Positions 1 through 11,250 of a stretch of 43,944 nt of DNA are shown one piece after another. The DNA is from Nemertoderma westbladi (Eukaryota; Xenacoelomorpha; Nemertodermatida; Nemertodermatidae), in the NCBI GenBank assembly GCA_032718475.1, contig JAUCBJ010004139.1, positions 1 through 43,944 on the forward strand, written 5' to 3'. The position numbers and the translations under genes are program-made. The notes under the pieces are model-generated. The model had not been told where the DNA came from. It did not search any database and worked only from the letters and a program-made list of their open reading frames with translations. The first letter of the stretch is position 1. Each line of letters opens with the position of its first letter.

Positions 1-1
1 A

Positions 2-1090
2 TAGGGCATTGATGCTCGTAAGGTGCTCCAGTGTGGGGTTGCTAACGTAGCGCCCAATGTAGAGTAAGCTGCGCAGAGCATTTCTGTGGGCGGCATCGAG
101 TCTATCCATGTCGGTCTGGGAGAGGTAACCAATGTGTAATCTCAGGTCGTATAAAATTACAGGCAGTGCAACTGTTCTCCAGAGGTGAGATACGGTTTCA
201 ACAGGAAGCCATTCAGATGTCCATCCCTTGTTCTTAAGGGTCTGGCTTAGTGCCGCTATCGTCTGCAGGGTCTTGCTTAAGGGGTTAGTCATTACAGTAG
301 CCAAATCGTACCCTAAGAAGCTTAACTTTTCGCATCTTGGAACCACTTTGCCGTTCAGATAAAGAAATGTTGGCCTATGACAGCCTTGGTGATTGTTGAA
401 CACTGTCCAGTTTACTTTGGATTTTTCTATTGTAAGTTTCATTTCTGCTGCGCTATTATGGAACATGGTAAACATTTTCTCCATTCCCTCCTGCGTGTTA
501 GAGACTAACAAGAAATCATCAGCATAAGAGATTGTTCCCAACCAGTGTGTGTCTATCCAGCATCCGAGTTTGGAACTTTTCAAATCATCAATAATGGATT
601 TAGTATACAAATTGAAGAGGACTGGTGAGAGGAATGATCCCTGTTTCAGGCCTCTACAAACATGGATGCCTATAGCATCAACATCACTGCCGAACTTGAG
701 AAAATAGAGGCTTCTGGTGTAATAGTTAAGGACAGTAGCGACAATGTGAGGGTTTATTCCACACTCCAGCATTTTGCAGCCCAGAACGTTATAGTCAACA
801 GTGTCGAATGCTGCTGACTCTATATCAAGCTGACAGAGATATACTGACTTGTTCTTCATCCGCAGATGCTCAATGCACTCTAACATCGTTGCAATGACTA
901 CATCAGACCCAATGTGACTACGGTAGGCTGTCTGGTTCTCATGGAGATCTATGCTGCTAAGGAAGCTCTTCAGCACAACATGTTCAAACAATTTGGCCCA
1001 AATGCTGATTGATGATATTGGGCGATACGATTTAGGAGAGTAAACATCCCGATGCTTGCCCTTATGCTTTTTTTGAAAATATGAATTATT
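2..1090 (-). CDS. Non-LTR retrotransposon reverse transcriptase, partial (3' part, runs off left edge)
   Basis: Reading the minus strand gives about 360 codons without a stop, open at position 1. Visible RT landmarks in order are SPKSYRPISS, the palm A region LDIESAAFDTVDY, RGLKQGSFLSPVLFN, and the catalytic YADDFLLVSNT (about 485-520), followed by thumb-like sequence ending near LRSLLYIGRYVSNP. It would reverse transcribe LINE RNA at the target site. The N-terminal part, including any endonuclease, is missing: upstream of about 1070 the sequence becomes AT-rich and an in-frame TAA appears near 1098. The clade is uncertain. The remaining frame is intact, so the copy may be fairly recent. Confidence 0.85.
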
Positions 1091-1098
1091 GGTTTAAT

Positions 1099-4000
1099 TT
1101 AAAAAGTTTAAAGGTTGATATTCTCAAACTTTCACATAATGATTTCAATCATAAATGTAATGTGATAAAGTTAAAACGGCATTGAAAAATCAATTTAATT
1201 GTTCTTCAGAACGATTTTTGGGGATCAAGTCTCCCTTCGGTAATAGGCTGGTCTCCAACCTGGTCCTATTCTTTGTGAGAATATTATGTAATTATTTGAC
1301 AAAGGCTCTTTTTCTCACTAATATTTTTAAAATTGCGTTAATTACTCTAAATATTTTCACTAATTACCAGAAAATTAGTTTAAAAAATTATTTTTTTTAA
1401 CTATTTTTTTTTCTGAAAAAAAAAAATCTCGTTGGCATTTTAACATTCGCTTCGCTCGTGCCAAAAACCTGCCGGCTCGTGTAAAACTCAACCACTCGTA
1501 CAGAATAGTTGAATTTCGCTAAATTTATAATGAGTGAAAATAGCGATATTTTCCGCTTACTTTTATTTTATCGAATAATAGTCCTATAAAACGTTGGGTT
1601 TTGAGAAACTTTATTTATTTACAAAAAAATTAATCCAGTTTTGCTACTTTTCTGTATCATCGTGTCTGCACGGTACTTCACATAGCGCCCCATTTGGTGA
1701 TCTCCAGTGAATGTTTGGATTTGACCTGGCCAAATTGGTTTACTACGGAAGATCCGCAGTGGGCACACCTGGGCGGGTGTGGGCCACTCGGAATCCGACG
1801 AGGCGGCGCACATATTGACATTTGGCGTATGTACATTTCTTACAGTAGGGGGCCACTGGGTTAAGAGTTTTTACGGTATACTTAATATGAGCATAAAGAA
1901 GAAAGTGTTGGCGATGTATCTGAAAAATAAATAAATAAACATTGTTCTTTGTATCTCAAGTTGATTTGGATTAGGACAATGTGATACTTTTAACTCCTGC
2001 AATAATTCAGGTGGTTTGATGAGACTGCTTAGGGGTGGGGTGGGGTGTGGGGGGGGGGGGGGGGGGGTAACTGAGAAAATGTGACAAAGAAATGGAAAGA
2101 AAGGCAATGTTATAGTAAATGGATTTGTGTTATGTAATACTCTGTAGCAGCTGCTGGCTCCGAGGTAACTAATTTTGTATAGCCTGGGACTGACTATCTC
2201 TGGGTAGTATATTGAAGACATAAGTCTATGAAGGAGAGATAATGTTTACTTTAGCTTTGATTTATGTTGTCAGCCCGGGGCGTCCTTCCGGTTCAATGAG
2301 TTATTGGGCAGATTTATTACATTGCAAGACTGTTTGATGCTTATGGTATATGGATCGAGGTGAAGTTATTATTATAAACATTGTCAAATTAAACAGAGTT
2401 ATCAGGATGGAAAACTCATTTTGTATAATGTAGTATCCTCAGACCACACCTGTGACAAAAATTGATGGATTGGGATAAATAGGGCTGTAGGGTGGGAGTT
2501 GGTGTGTAAGCCGCCTATGGAATCGGAAGAATATATCAAATTGACTGTTTTAATTATAACATTGACCTGCGGAATCAATGAGAATTGTATGGAAGTAGAA
2601 ATCTAATATTTATATCAAACACATGCTTGGTACTGTATCAGGGGATTGCCGCCTGTCAATATGTACACGTTCTCTGAACCCAGAGTTATACTGCCGTATT
2701 TGGGCGAATACGACAGGCACTTTTCTGTATATCGCACCGTAATGTTTTAATTCAACCCCACCAAATTACATTCCCCAAAAATGGGGGGGGGGGGGGGGGG
2801 GGGGTTGTCTCCCTTGTTGTATGAATTCGCGATTTTCAGAATGTATATTTCCACAACCTTTTATTTTCCAATTGTGATGTGCGCCTTCAATAAACATAAC
2901 AAAAAGTTAAAGTGACGTCATTCTGTATCCAATATTATAATACTCAAATCACTGTAAATAATATAATAGTAAATATAATAATATAATTATTTTATAATAA
3001 CATATATAGCTGACAAAAGAGACAAGACAATGTACGTGGAAATTATTTGATATACCTAAGCTAAAATCCGCCTAGCGTCGGACACAAACACACCCAAAGA
3101 ATTCGGCAATATAACAAAATAACACTAGATGGAGCTGGGCATAGTAAATCGTTGGGCTACCGCGTCACTAGGGGGCGTAAATAATTCCGCACAAGTTTCT
3201 ACGCCAATACAATTATTAATACGGATAAATAGTCTATCTTGGAATGATTCAAACGCTGAATTTCCTAAAATCGCGTCAAATAATTGAAACCAAACAATAT
3301 CCACAATATAGTCGATAATTTATCATTAAATCATAAACCGAAATCAATACAAATAACATTTTACATCCAGTGAATGTTATTAATGAAAACTATTTATAAA
3401 AAATCATAATGATGTGACGTCACAAGCTCTAATAGGGACTCTTAATTGAATGATTGGGTCGCTAATTATTGGTTTTTAACAATAATTTCTTTAGCTATTA
3501 ACCAAAACCTTTACGTATGTGATTCATACCAAAGGAGACGAAAATCAATAGACTTCTAAACCTACAACAACACTGGCACCACACTAGGATATTTCTGGAT
3601 TTTCATTCTATTTGTGGAATATGATATTAGGATGGTTTAATTAATTAAATATATACTATCACTATAACAAGCTTCATGCAATATAGGAATGGTTATAATT
3701 TAAGTTTCAGGAAATCAAATAATGGTTGAGCTAAGTTATGGCAAATATTGTAGGCCTACAATAATAATATTAAAATATAGAAACCAAAAATTATGGCCCA
3801 CCTAAAAGATTGTTAGATAATTAGATGAGAAAGCGGATTAATTAATTACAAACTCAGCATAAATTCGCAAGCACAAGTAATAGACACACCAGCACAAATT
3901 AATTAATAAAGAACCCCAATAACAATTATTAATTAATACCAAACTAATTAATTTGCACACGATATATAATTAATACCCCCATTTGGCAGACTTATACTGA

Positions 4001-4222
4001 TATCATTAAATACTAAATATCAAACTGATATCATTATTAAATACTAAAAAATTGCTACCAATTCTAGACATGGGACAGACAGCAGGTTGGTATGGGTGGG
4101 GTCATTTATTTAAAACAGGTTTTTAGGCACAACAATTAATTTATTAACCAGAACCAATGAAGCTTCAGCAGAATAAGAGCAGCCATGTGCGGGAATAGTT
4201 TGTGTGTCTGGTTGCTAGGCAA
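1099..4222. other. AT-rich non-coding stretch with two long G runs
   Basis: I see no convincing gene. Short open frames at 1182-1400, 1619-1813 and 1871-2221 lack recognisable domains and sit in low-complexity sequence. The stretch contains G runs at 2049-2067 (19 nt) and 2783-2804 (22 nt), and many TTAATTAA-rich segments at 3600-4050. It lies downstream of the myosin gene (minus strand) and would include its 3'UTR just below 4222. Confidence 0.6.
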
Positions 4223-4328
4223 CTAATCTTTGTCACCGTCGGGTGTGTCCCCACCGTCGCGGGTGTCTGCAGCGGCGGTGCGTCGATGAGCGTAGGATCG
4301 AGATGGAGCGGACCTGGCGCCGCCGCCC
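4223..4328 (-). CDS. Non-muscle myosin II heavy chain, last exon (non-helical tailpiece)
   Basis: Read from a TTTCTAG acceptor at 4329-4330, using the phase left by the exon ending at 5230, this exon encodes 35 codons including the stop. It is rich in Gly, Ser and Arg, then acidic, ending GGDTPDGDKD before TAG. Non-muscle and smooth-muscle myosins end in a short non-helical tailpiece with a phosphorylatable Ser/Thr and acidic end, which fits this position. The assignment rests on the matching splice phase and on the coiled-coil exons upstream; the tail itself is poorly conserved between species. Confidence 0.65.
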
Positions 4329-4344
4329 CTAGAAAGGATACACA

Positions 4345-5170
4345 CAACGTGCGGTTAGTGGGATCATAGCTAGTGCGATTAGTGGTAGCATAGCTAGTGC
4401 GATTAGTGGTAGCATAGCCAGTGTGGTTAATGGTAGCATAGCCAGTGTGGTTAGTGGTAGCATAGCTAGTGCGATTAGTGGTAGCATAGCCAGTGTGGTT
4501 AATGGTAGCATAGCCAGTCTGGTTAGTGGGAGCATAGCCAGTGTGGTTAGTGGTAGCATAGCCAGTGTGGTTAATGGTAGCATAGCTAGTGTGGTTAGTG
4601 GTAGCATAGCTAGTGTGGTTAATGGTAGCATAGCCCGTGTGGTTAGTGGTAGCATAGCCAGTGCGGTTAGTGGTAGCATAGCCAGTGTGGTTAGTGGTAG
4701 CATAGCTAGTGTGGTTAATGGTAGCATAGCTAGTGCGGTTAGTGGTAGCATAGCCAGTGTGGTTAGTGGTAGCATAGCCAGTGTGGTTAATGGTAGCATA
4801 GCCAGTGTGGTTAGTGGTAGCATAGCTAGTGTGGTTAATGGTAGCATAGCCAGTGTGGTTAATGGTAGCACAACTAGTGTGGTTAGTGGTGGTAGCATAC
4901 TTAGGGCAGTTAGTGGTAGCATAGCTAGTGTGGTTAATGGTAGCATAGCTAGTGCGGTTAGTGGTAGCATAGCCAGTGTGGTTAATGGTAGCATAGCCAG
5001 TGTGGTTAATGGTAGCATAGCTAGTGTGGTTAGTGGTAGCATAGCCAGTGTGGTTAGTGGTAGCATAGCTAGTGTGGTTAGTAATAGCACAACTAGTGTG
5101 GTTAGTGGTGGTAGCATACTTAGGGCAGTTAGTGGTAGCATAGCTAGAAGTAACATACCTAGTGTGATTT
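4345..5170. repeat. 24-bp minisatellite inside the last myosin intron
   Basis: About 33 copies of a 24-bp unit (GGTTAGTGGTAGCATAGCCA plus GTGT on the plus strand). Variants exchange AGTGGT/AATGGT, GCCAGT/GCTAGT and GTGTGG/GTGCGG. A higher-order block containing CACAACTAGTGTGGTTAGTG and CATACTTAGGGCAG occurs twice, about 220 bp apart. Because 24 is a multiple of three and the unit lacks stops, both strands show long open frames (plus 4423-5181, minus 4329-5156). These are by-products of the repeat and not genes. The array fills nearly all of the intron 4329-5229. Confidence 0.93.
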
Positions 5171-5229
5171 GGTTAGTGTAGTTAGCGTTGTATTCTATCT
5201 ATATATCACTATATTTGAAATCAACCAAC

Positions 5230-5416
5230 CTGGCTTTGCTACGTAGAGTTGTAACTTCCCTCTGTAACGTGTCATTCTGTTCCGTAACATCGTCCAACAT
5301 CCTCTGTAACTTTCTCTTAGATGCGTTCACCCTCGTTACTTCTTCCTCTGTTTCTTCCAACTCCCTCTGTAATTTTCTCTTAGATGCGTTCACCCTCGTT
5401 ACTTCTTCCTCTAAGT
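5230..5416 (-). CDS. Non-muscle myosin II heavy chain, penultimate exon (end of coiled-coil rod)
   Basis: The minus strand encodes heptad-patterned sequence ending TLQREVTTLRSKA followed by an AG|GTTGGT donor at 5229-5230. The segment EEEVTRVNASKRKLQREL and its near copy ending KLQRMLDDV match the characteristic end of the myosin II rod (known families have one NASRRKLQREL-like motif here, then a REVSSLKNK-like end). This region of the rod drives filament assembly. Oddly, the motif occurs twice in tandem, 21 residues apart, so three heptads are duplicated in frame. The 5' edge is uncertain: a TTAG acceptor near 5413-5416 is plausible, but sequence beyond it is a rearranged copy. Confidence 0.75.
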
Positions 5417-5430
5417 TTCTCTTAGATGCG

Positions 5431-5615
5431 TTAGAGAAGAAAGTTAAAGATTTAATCAAAAGACTTAAGAAAGCAAGCTGATATGTACAAGGAGCAGGCT
5501 GATGTGTACAAGGAGCAGGTAGGTGGAGGTGTACATCAGCTTGCTCCTTGTACACATCAGCTTGCTTTCTTTCCTCTTTTGATTCAAAGATTAAATCTTT
5601 TATTTTCTTCTCTAA
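5431..5615. repeat. Imperfect foldback: inverted copy of a myosin tail exon
   Basis: The arms are about 5431-5517 (plus strand reading EKKVKDLIKRLKK) and 5533-5615 (minus strand reading EKKIKDLIFESKEERKQADV). They are inverted, diverged copies of the same exon end. The plus-oriented arm ends in AAGGAGCAG|GTAGGT, which looks like a real splice donor. The spacer is only about 15 nt. Either one exon end was duplicated head-to-head, or the assembly joined two strands. Confidence 0.8.
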
Positions 5616-5889
5616 CTTTCTGTTTGATTTACTAGCGGCCTGTCGCTCCCTGGACTCGGCGGACAACTGCTCCTCGGCCTGGTTGAGCTTCTGCTCCAGT
5701 CCCTGGATCGTTGTTCTCATTCGCGACTTCTGAGTTTCATCGCAGTCTTGCAGCTTCTGCTTGAGGTCGCGATTCTGTCGTTCCAACATGAGTCTGTCGT
5801 TGTCAAGCTTCTGCGTGATAGATCGTAGGGCAGTGGTCAGCGTATGATTGCGTATTTGCTGATAGCGTACTTGCTGCGACTTGTTCGAC
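5540..5889 (-). CDS. Non-muscle myosin II heavy chain, rod exon
   Basis: The minus strand from the acceptor TTGCAG (5890-5891) reads SNKSQQVRYQQIRNH, then LMLERQNRDLKQKLQDCDET, GLEQKLNQAEEQLSAESRE, RQAASKSNRKLEKKIKDL and EERKQADVYKEQAD. This is the classic order of the distal myosin II tail coiled coil (LERQNKELK..., LE.K...LEEQL...E.ERQAA..., ER..AEQYKDQAD in known members). It joins in phase to the exon ending at 5987 across a 97-bp intron. The 3' end (near 5540) is obscured by the foldback, and the expected next stretch of rod (STRLKQLKRQLEE-like) is not found, so the gene may be broken here. Confidence 0.82.
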
Positions 5890-5986
5890 CTGCAACACAA
5901 AGTTTGATGTAGGATTACCTAAACTTAAACAATAACTGATAGCGACAAATATTATTAGATAGAAATAGATATTTGAACATTCTAAC

Positions 5987-6098
5987 TTTTCTTGGAACAG
6001 CGATACGTATGATTGCTCCTCCTCCAGATCGTTTTCCAACTGTTGTATTTTCGACTCGAGTCGGCGTTTCTCGTCGAGTGCGTTGCCACGGTTACTAG
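5987..6098 (-). CDS. Non-muscle myosin II heavy chain, upstream rod exon
   Basis: Minus strand from a CTAATTAAATTAG acceptor at about 6099 reads SNRGNALDEKRRLESKIQ, then QLENDLEEEQSYVSLFQEK, ending at a GTTAGA donor (5985-5986). This corresponds to the [20 protein letters not shown]-like part of myosin II tails. The split codon (AA plus G) joins cleanly to the next exon. Above it, at 6120-6210, lies a 21-nt tandem repeat encoding EFVDEEL three times, whose relation to the gene is unclear. No earlier myosin exons were seen further right, so the gene is truncated or its introns are long. Confidence 0.78.
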
Positions 6099-6136
6099 CT
6101 AATTTAATTAGGCACTTACATGATAGTTGGTTCCAC

Positions 6137-6212
6137 CCCAGTGAGCTTCTTAAGTTCTTCGTCAACAAATTCAAGTTCCTCGTCAACAAATTCAAGTTCC
6201 TCGTCAACAAAT
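6137..6212 (-). repeat. 21-nt tandem repeat, three copies
   Basis: Three copies of a 21-nt unit (plus strand CAAATTCAAGTTCCTCGTCAA) can be read on the minus strand as EFVDEEL, a seven-residue heptad-length unit. It could be a coding expansion of a coiled coil or plain satellite DNA. No splice site clearly links it to the myosin exon at 5987-6098; the apparent GTAAGT near 6118 would give an implausibly short intron. Confidence 0.6.
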
Positions 6213-6605
6213 TCTAGTTTAATAATGGAGGAAGATTGAGTACCGGTATATAGACTAATATAATAATAATAATATACTACTGCATCTAATACTCGCCTTA
6301 CCAGTAGTTTAATAATGAAGGAAGATTGAGTATAGACTAATATAATAATAATAATAATATACTACTGCATCTAATACTCGCATTACAAGTAGTTTAATAA
6401 TGGAGGAAGATTGAGTATAGACTAATATAATAATAATAATATACTACTGCATCTAATACTCGCATTACAAGTAGTTTAATAATGGAGGAAGATTGAGTAT
6501 AGACTAATATAATAATAATAATATACTACTGCATCTAATACTCGCCTTACAAGTAGTTTAATAATGGAGGAAGATTGAGTATAGACTAATATAATAATAA
6601 TAATA
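6213..6605. repeat. About 80-bp tandem repeat, 4-5 copies
   Basis: Units start AGTTTAATAATGGAGGAAGA and run through TTGAGTATAGACTAATATA, an (AAT)n stretch of variable length, then ACTACTGCATCTAATACTCG. Copy starts are near 6213, 6306, 6391, 6472 and 6555. Period changes come mainly from the AAT microsatellite. No coding potential is seen. Confidence 0.9.
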
Positions 6606-8605
6606 AACGTAAAGAAAAACAGTTAAATAATTCAGTGCAGAGGTTTAATTTTTATTTAATTTCAATCAGACAGTAAAAATTCGTGCGGATATTGCATTAA
6701 TAATAATAATAAAATTACCGGTCCGGCCGGGACCAAAAACATTTAATTAAATGGCATGACAGTTGGCTGGGGTTCGTAGGCTACTGAAGAATGAATCCCA
6801 TAACTATAGTTTTTATACACCGAAATTCAACCAATATAAAAGGTGTTAATGGATTACCGAACAAACTGCACATTACTTCAACAGGCAAACAAGCAAACGA
6901 GCTATAATCAGTTTGACCCTTGCAACAATGGAGTTACCTAGCAATAATGGCCACATGTTATCCTACAACTTTACAGAAGCCAATCGTGTTTACATATCCA
7001 ATATAGCAGCTAAGTACGCCCACCCCAAGCAATACCCGAGCCCGCCCCAGGCGAGGTATAAAGGTACATACCAATAATAACCGAGCTAAAAATAAACCCA
7101 ATAATCAACTTACGGCCCACCAATAAAAATTACAACCCAATAGATGTCGTCACAGCCAATATACAAGTACGCACACCAACAAAATCAATATAGAACAAGC
7201 CCTAAGCCGAAAATAATCACCCAATAAATAGATTAACATTACAGATTGTATGCCAACAAGTAGTTGGGCTGCTAAAGCGTAATCTGATTGTAATCGGACG
7301 TCAAACTTTTAATAATTTTATTTAAATTATTGTGCGAAATTTGTAGATCTGGCGATTTTACCATTTCCATGGTTTAATAAATATAATTTATAATTAATAT
7401 TAATAACAATATGCCAAGAGGATAAGTTTGTTACAAACCGCCACTAAACTCATAAGGGTCTGTTAATTCCTGTCTGTAGGATGTTACGTCATTTATTTTT
7501 CGTAGTGGTAGCGATACGAATTGTGACATGTTGCGGATTCTGCTTGGAGAGTGTAATGTGCTTTGTGGGTGTAGCAAATATAGCATTCAATATTACATAC
7601 ATTTATTTAGTCGCCCAGTTTTAGCCCCTGTCTAATTATTAATTAAACTAATAAATGAAAATAAACTAATATTTACTCTATTAATAATTACACAAACATT
7701 GTGTTTTACTCTTTATTACTCAAAATATGTAGAATAGTAATAAATACAGTGTGTGATCCTACATTTATTTGTAAGTTCAATACGATTTCAAATTATTCCA
7801 GAGCCCACCAGCCCACGGCACGTTAACTATGTGCTGATGTGTGTGGATTTCATCTATTACAGTATATGTTTTAAATATTATTTACGTCAGAGGCTGGCAA
7901 TACAAGGTACAGTAGGAGTGTAATCTTCCATCGATATCCATACCTCAATGTAATGAACTGAACACTACGCAAACTTTAGGCTGAGTCTAGTCCATTCTAT
8001 ACATCTTAATGATTGACAGGATAGAGAAGAAGTAGACCAGCACAAGCATAGTCTGAGTCAGTCACCCTCCCAGACATCAAAGTAAGCGCCGATTTCCAAG
8101 TAAATTCCTAATGAAATCCAAGTCAAATCCTAAGTGCCTCCAAGTCTGGAATTTGGGCTAAATTTCATTTCCAATTAAATCCTAACTCCAATAGTAGTGA
8201 ATCAGTGACTTGGATCCTAATAGGATCCTATTAGGAACCAATACGACGTTATTTGAAAGCGGTACTGTAACTCTTATTGACGCCGCTTGGAAAACTAACC
8301 AACCATGATTTATTTTTGAACTGTTTTTCCACCAACCTGGCTATAGAATGTTGTTGGTTGCTACTTGCTACAGTATATATGGCACTAACATACATAGTAT
8401 AACATAGCATAGACTGATACAGTAGAAGCAGCAATGAGAATGCTAAGGGACTAAACATTCGCTCAGATATTGAAAACCGTCGTGTCAGTCTGTCCTTCTT
8501 TCAGTCTTTGTGAATTTATTAACATATAATAACGAACCTGCCTATTAATAGGCCAGGGTAGTTTTTGTCAAGAGTTGAGCCGTTCAAAAACATGATGTGG
8601 GTTGT

Positions 8606-8636
<31 letters not shown>

Positions 8637-10362
8637 GGGGGGTGTATGTATGTATGTATAACCATCCAATATCTCAAAAACTCAAGCAGATACGCAGAAA
8701 TTTTAATAACAAACTTTACATAAATTTTGGTTGCGTTTGTGGCGTTTCGATCTCGGGGTCACTGAAAAATAGCTGTTTAAAAAATTTAATGTCGAATTTC
8801 ACCGATTTCAACTCGTCGAGTATGTACCAACTTTTTTATTTGGGCTATTCAGTCATTTTAACAACATAATTGCGCCTCAGAATCTTTTCAAAATCGCCAA
8901 TCTCGCACAGAACGTCGCCAAAATTTGTTAGTCCGGCAAAAAAACGCACTAATTTGTCTAAAAGAGTAAATTATTGGTTGCAGAATAATATGATTCAACT
9001 AGAAAAGCCAGTAAGCTGGCTGGCTATAAGGAGACCGTCCATAGACAAACAAATTCATTACCATCAACCTATAAACCATTTAAACGGCCCAGTGCTTACA
9101 ATTCAATTACCTGGCCTCCCATCTACAGTAACATAGCAGTGAGTAACCTTATAGATTGTTGTCATAGGATTCACTGGGAAGAGCTATTCATCTGGTGGGG
9201 TAATACATTATACAAACTTACAGTTGATGTTTGATTACTGTCTGGGTTAGAGTGAGATAGTAATAAATTTGGCAAGTAATATACTTCTCTGCAGTTTGGG
9301 CTATCCATTCAATAAATAGTAGTAGCTTACTAGGCCCACATGAATAGGCCTACCAGCAGCTGGTGTTTCTTTAGTCAAACCACGTGTCTGCGAGTGCAAC
9401 CGGGTGCCAGTAATTAATCTAAGTCCAACCGGGCGGCCAGGCCAGTGTCAGTTAGTACAATAAAACAAGCACTGTGGCGCATCCCTGGGCTGAAGGACAT
9501 CTTCTGTCACTCATCCTGGACCTACAATGTTTATTTGACATAAAGGTAGCGGCAGCCGCACTCTTTAAATCACTTAGCTTTAAGTAGGCCTACCTGTCTT
9601 CAGTCTGCATGTGTGTTGTGCACTTCTTACTGGTCCGCAATCACATACGGATTATTCTCCATAGGAATCCATTACATACGCACATACGCTTATGTGCATA
9701 CGGATACGGCAAATGCATACGGATACGGCGAAAAGTTATACCCGGCCAGTATGATAATGGGATGAATGAGCTCTAACCATTCACGTAATTTAATACAAAA
9801 TTATACGTAATTACATACATAAATATACTATAATCAAGGACTACTCTACTAGAGAGAGTAGTAGAGTAGTCCTTGACTATAATCTGTGTTGTGTAACTGG
9901 TCGCTGAAATAATGGGACTACCCGTCCAGTGGCCAGCTCCACATAAACATCACATTTGTTATAATTGTATGTAATTTGTTAAATTTTTGCTGTCTATGTG
10001 TGAGAAATTGTTAATATATCTTATTTTATTTAAACCTACATGGGTAAACTCGAGGCTGCTTGATCGCTTGTTCGTTTATATAATATGGTTTACTGTTCAT
10101 TTATACAGTATGGTTTACTGTCCATTTATACAGTATGGTTTACTGTTCAGTTCATTTATACAGTACATATGCCAATACTACAAAAGTTTAGTTTGCGCAT
10201 TGCGCTGTTTATTGTGTGTCTTTGATACCCCTTACTGTATAGTATATAGTCTTACTATTCATAAATCTTCAATTATTTTAAATCAACAGGAATGAGGACA
10301 TGTAACCGAGATTTATTAACAAATTAAACTAAGGCGCGCGCGCAGAGTGGAAAGGGTTAACT
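6606..10362. other. Intergenic AT-rich stretch, no gene recognised
   Basis: No conserved domain was seen. Small open frames at 8249-8458, 8597-8869, 8870-9136 and 9987-10295 look random. Notable items are a (GT)n plus 23-nt G run at 8602-8642, short repeats of CATACGGATACGGC near 9640-9740, a foldback at 9824-9887, and a repeated TATACAGTATGGTTTACTG near 10080-10160. Confidence 0.55.
9824..9887. repeat. Foldback (inverted repeat) with about 24-nt arms
   Basis: The arms around CAAGGACTACTCTACT (about 9836-9851) and AGTAGAGTAGTCCTTG (about 9861-9876) are perfectly complementary for 16 nt and extend with two mismatches into ACTATAAT-like flanks. The central spacer is GAGAG-like. It could form a strong hairpin or be the end of a decayed inverted-repeat element. 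Confidence 0.75.
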
Positions 10363-11250
10363 TTAACACTTTAACTGTCCACTTTATATGTATGGAATCT
10401 CCAAAATTTTCCCGCTAATATTTATAAATTATGGGGATTTCATTCACTTTGAGTGCTATAAAAACATAAAATAGGTTGTGTTTATGTGTCAAAAAAAGTC
10501 AATCGTGACGCATATATCCGTCACTGACAACCTACAAATGGCAGTTTACCAAAATGAGTCAGTGACGCAAATATGCGCCATTCCAGTTGGTGCATTCCAG
10601 TAGTGCAAGATTAAATTCGATTAAAGGCTGTAGAAATTACATGGTGTCTGGTGTGTCTGCAGGGTGGTGCTGGGTGGAGGCAAGGTTGGTGGGTCTGCAG
10701 GGTGGTGCTGGGTGGAGGAATCGTTGGTGTGTCAACAGGGTGGTGCTGGGTGGAGGCGAGGTTGGTGTCTTCAGGGTGGTGCTGGTTGGAGGCAAGGTTG
10801 GTGTGTCTGCAGGGTGGTGCTGGGTGGAGGCATGGTTGGTGTGTCTGCAGGGTGACGACGGGTAGTGTGGCGACATCCCTGTTTTACATGTAATAGCCAA
10901 GAGAGAAGAGCCTTTGGGTTGTGCCTGGTGTTTTATGTTTCACACTCACCAAAACTTATTATAGATTTCATATTCTGGCACAATTACAAAGCTATCTAGT
11001 TGCCTCCAAATCCTGAATCTCGGTATATTTTTATATTTTTTAAGACATTGTGCAGTGGTCATATGACGCATATATGCGTCAAGGATGATGTCAAAAAATG
11101 AGTTTGGGATCTGTTCACAAGGTGGCACATGAAATTTTAACAAATTACCTACCATTTCCTATGCATCACAGTTTAAATCAATGACGGATATATGCGTCAT
11201 GACACAATCTATTGTCTACCATTTGACGCCAAAGACAGTCAAAGTGTTAA
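10363..11250. mobile_element. Non-autonomous piggyBac-type element (TTAA target duplication)
   Basis: The outer edges are TTAA at 10363-10366 and 11247-11250. Inside them are inverted ends CACTTTAACTGTC and GACAGTCAAAGTG (12 of 13 complementary). Subterminal palindromes of the TGACGCATATATGCGTCA type occur near both ends (10505-10524, 10562-10577, 11064-11081, 11181-11200). TTAA duplication with C-rich short inverted ends is the hallmark of piggyBac transposons. No transposase is present in this about 880-bp core, so it would be moved in trans. Confidence 0.82.
10637..10862. repeat. About 41-bp tandem repeat inside the piggyBac-type element
   Basis: About five copies of a unit containing GGTGTGTCTGCAGGGTGGTG, CTGGGTGGAGGCAAGGTT. 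One copy is shortened. The open frames across it on both strands (for example 10587-10865 plus, 10637-10900 minus) are repeat by-products. Confidence 0.9.

Noticed and set aside
1619-1860. Possible zinc-finger tail of a DNA transposase on the minus strand
   Set aside because: Only a few Cys residues in short, shifted frames; not enough to support a call.
4329-5181. Open frames of 252 and 275 codons on opposite strands over the 24-bp minisatellite
   Set aside because: Repeat by-products within a myosin intron; splice sites at both sides fit better.
8597-9136. Two adjoining plus-strand frames of about 90 codons
   Set aside because: They start in a G run or AT-rich DNA, with no domain or conserved pattern.
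10587-10900. Four overlapping frames rich in Gly/Trp or Thr/Pro
   Set aside because: They read a 41-bp tandem repeat in different frames.
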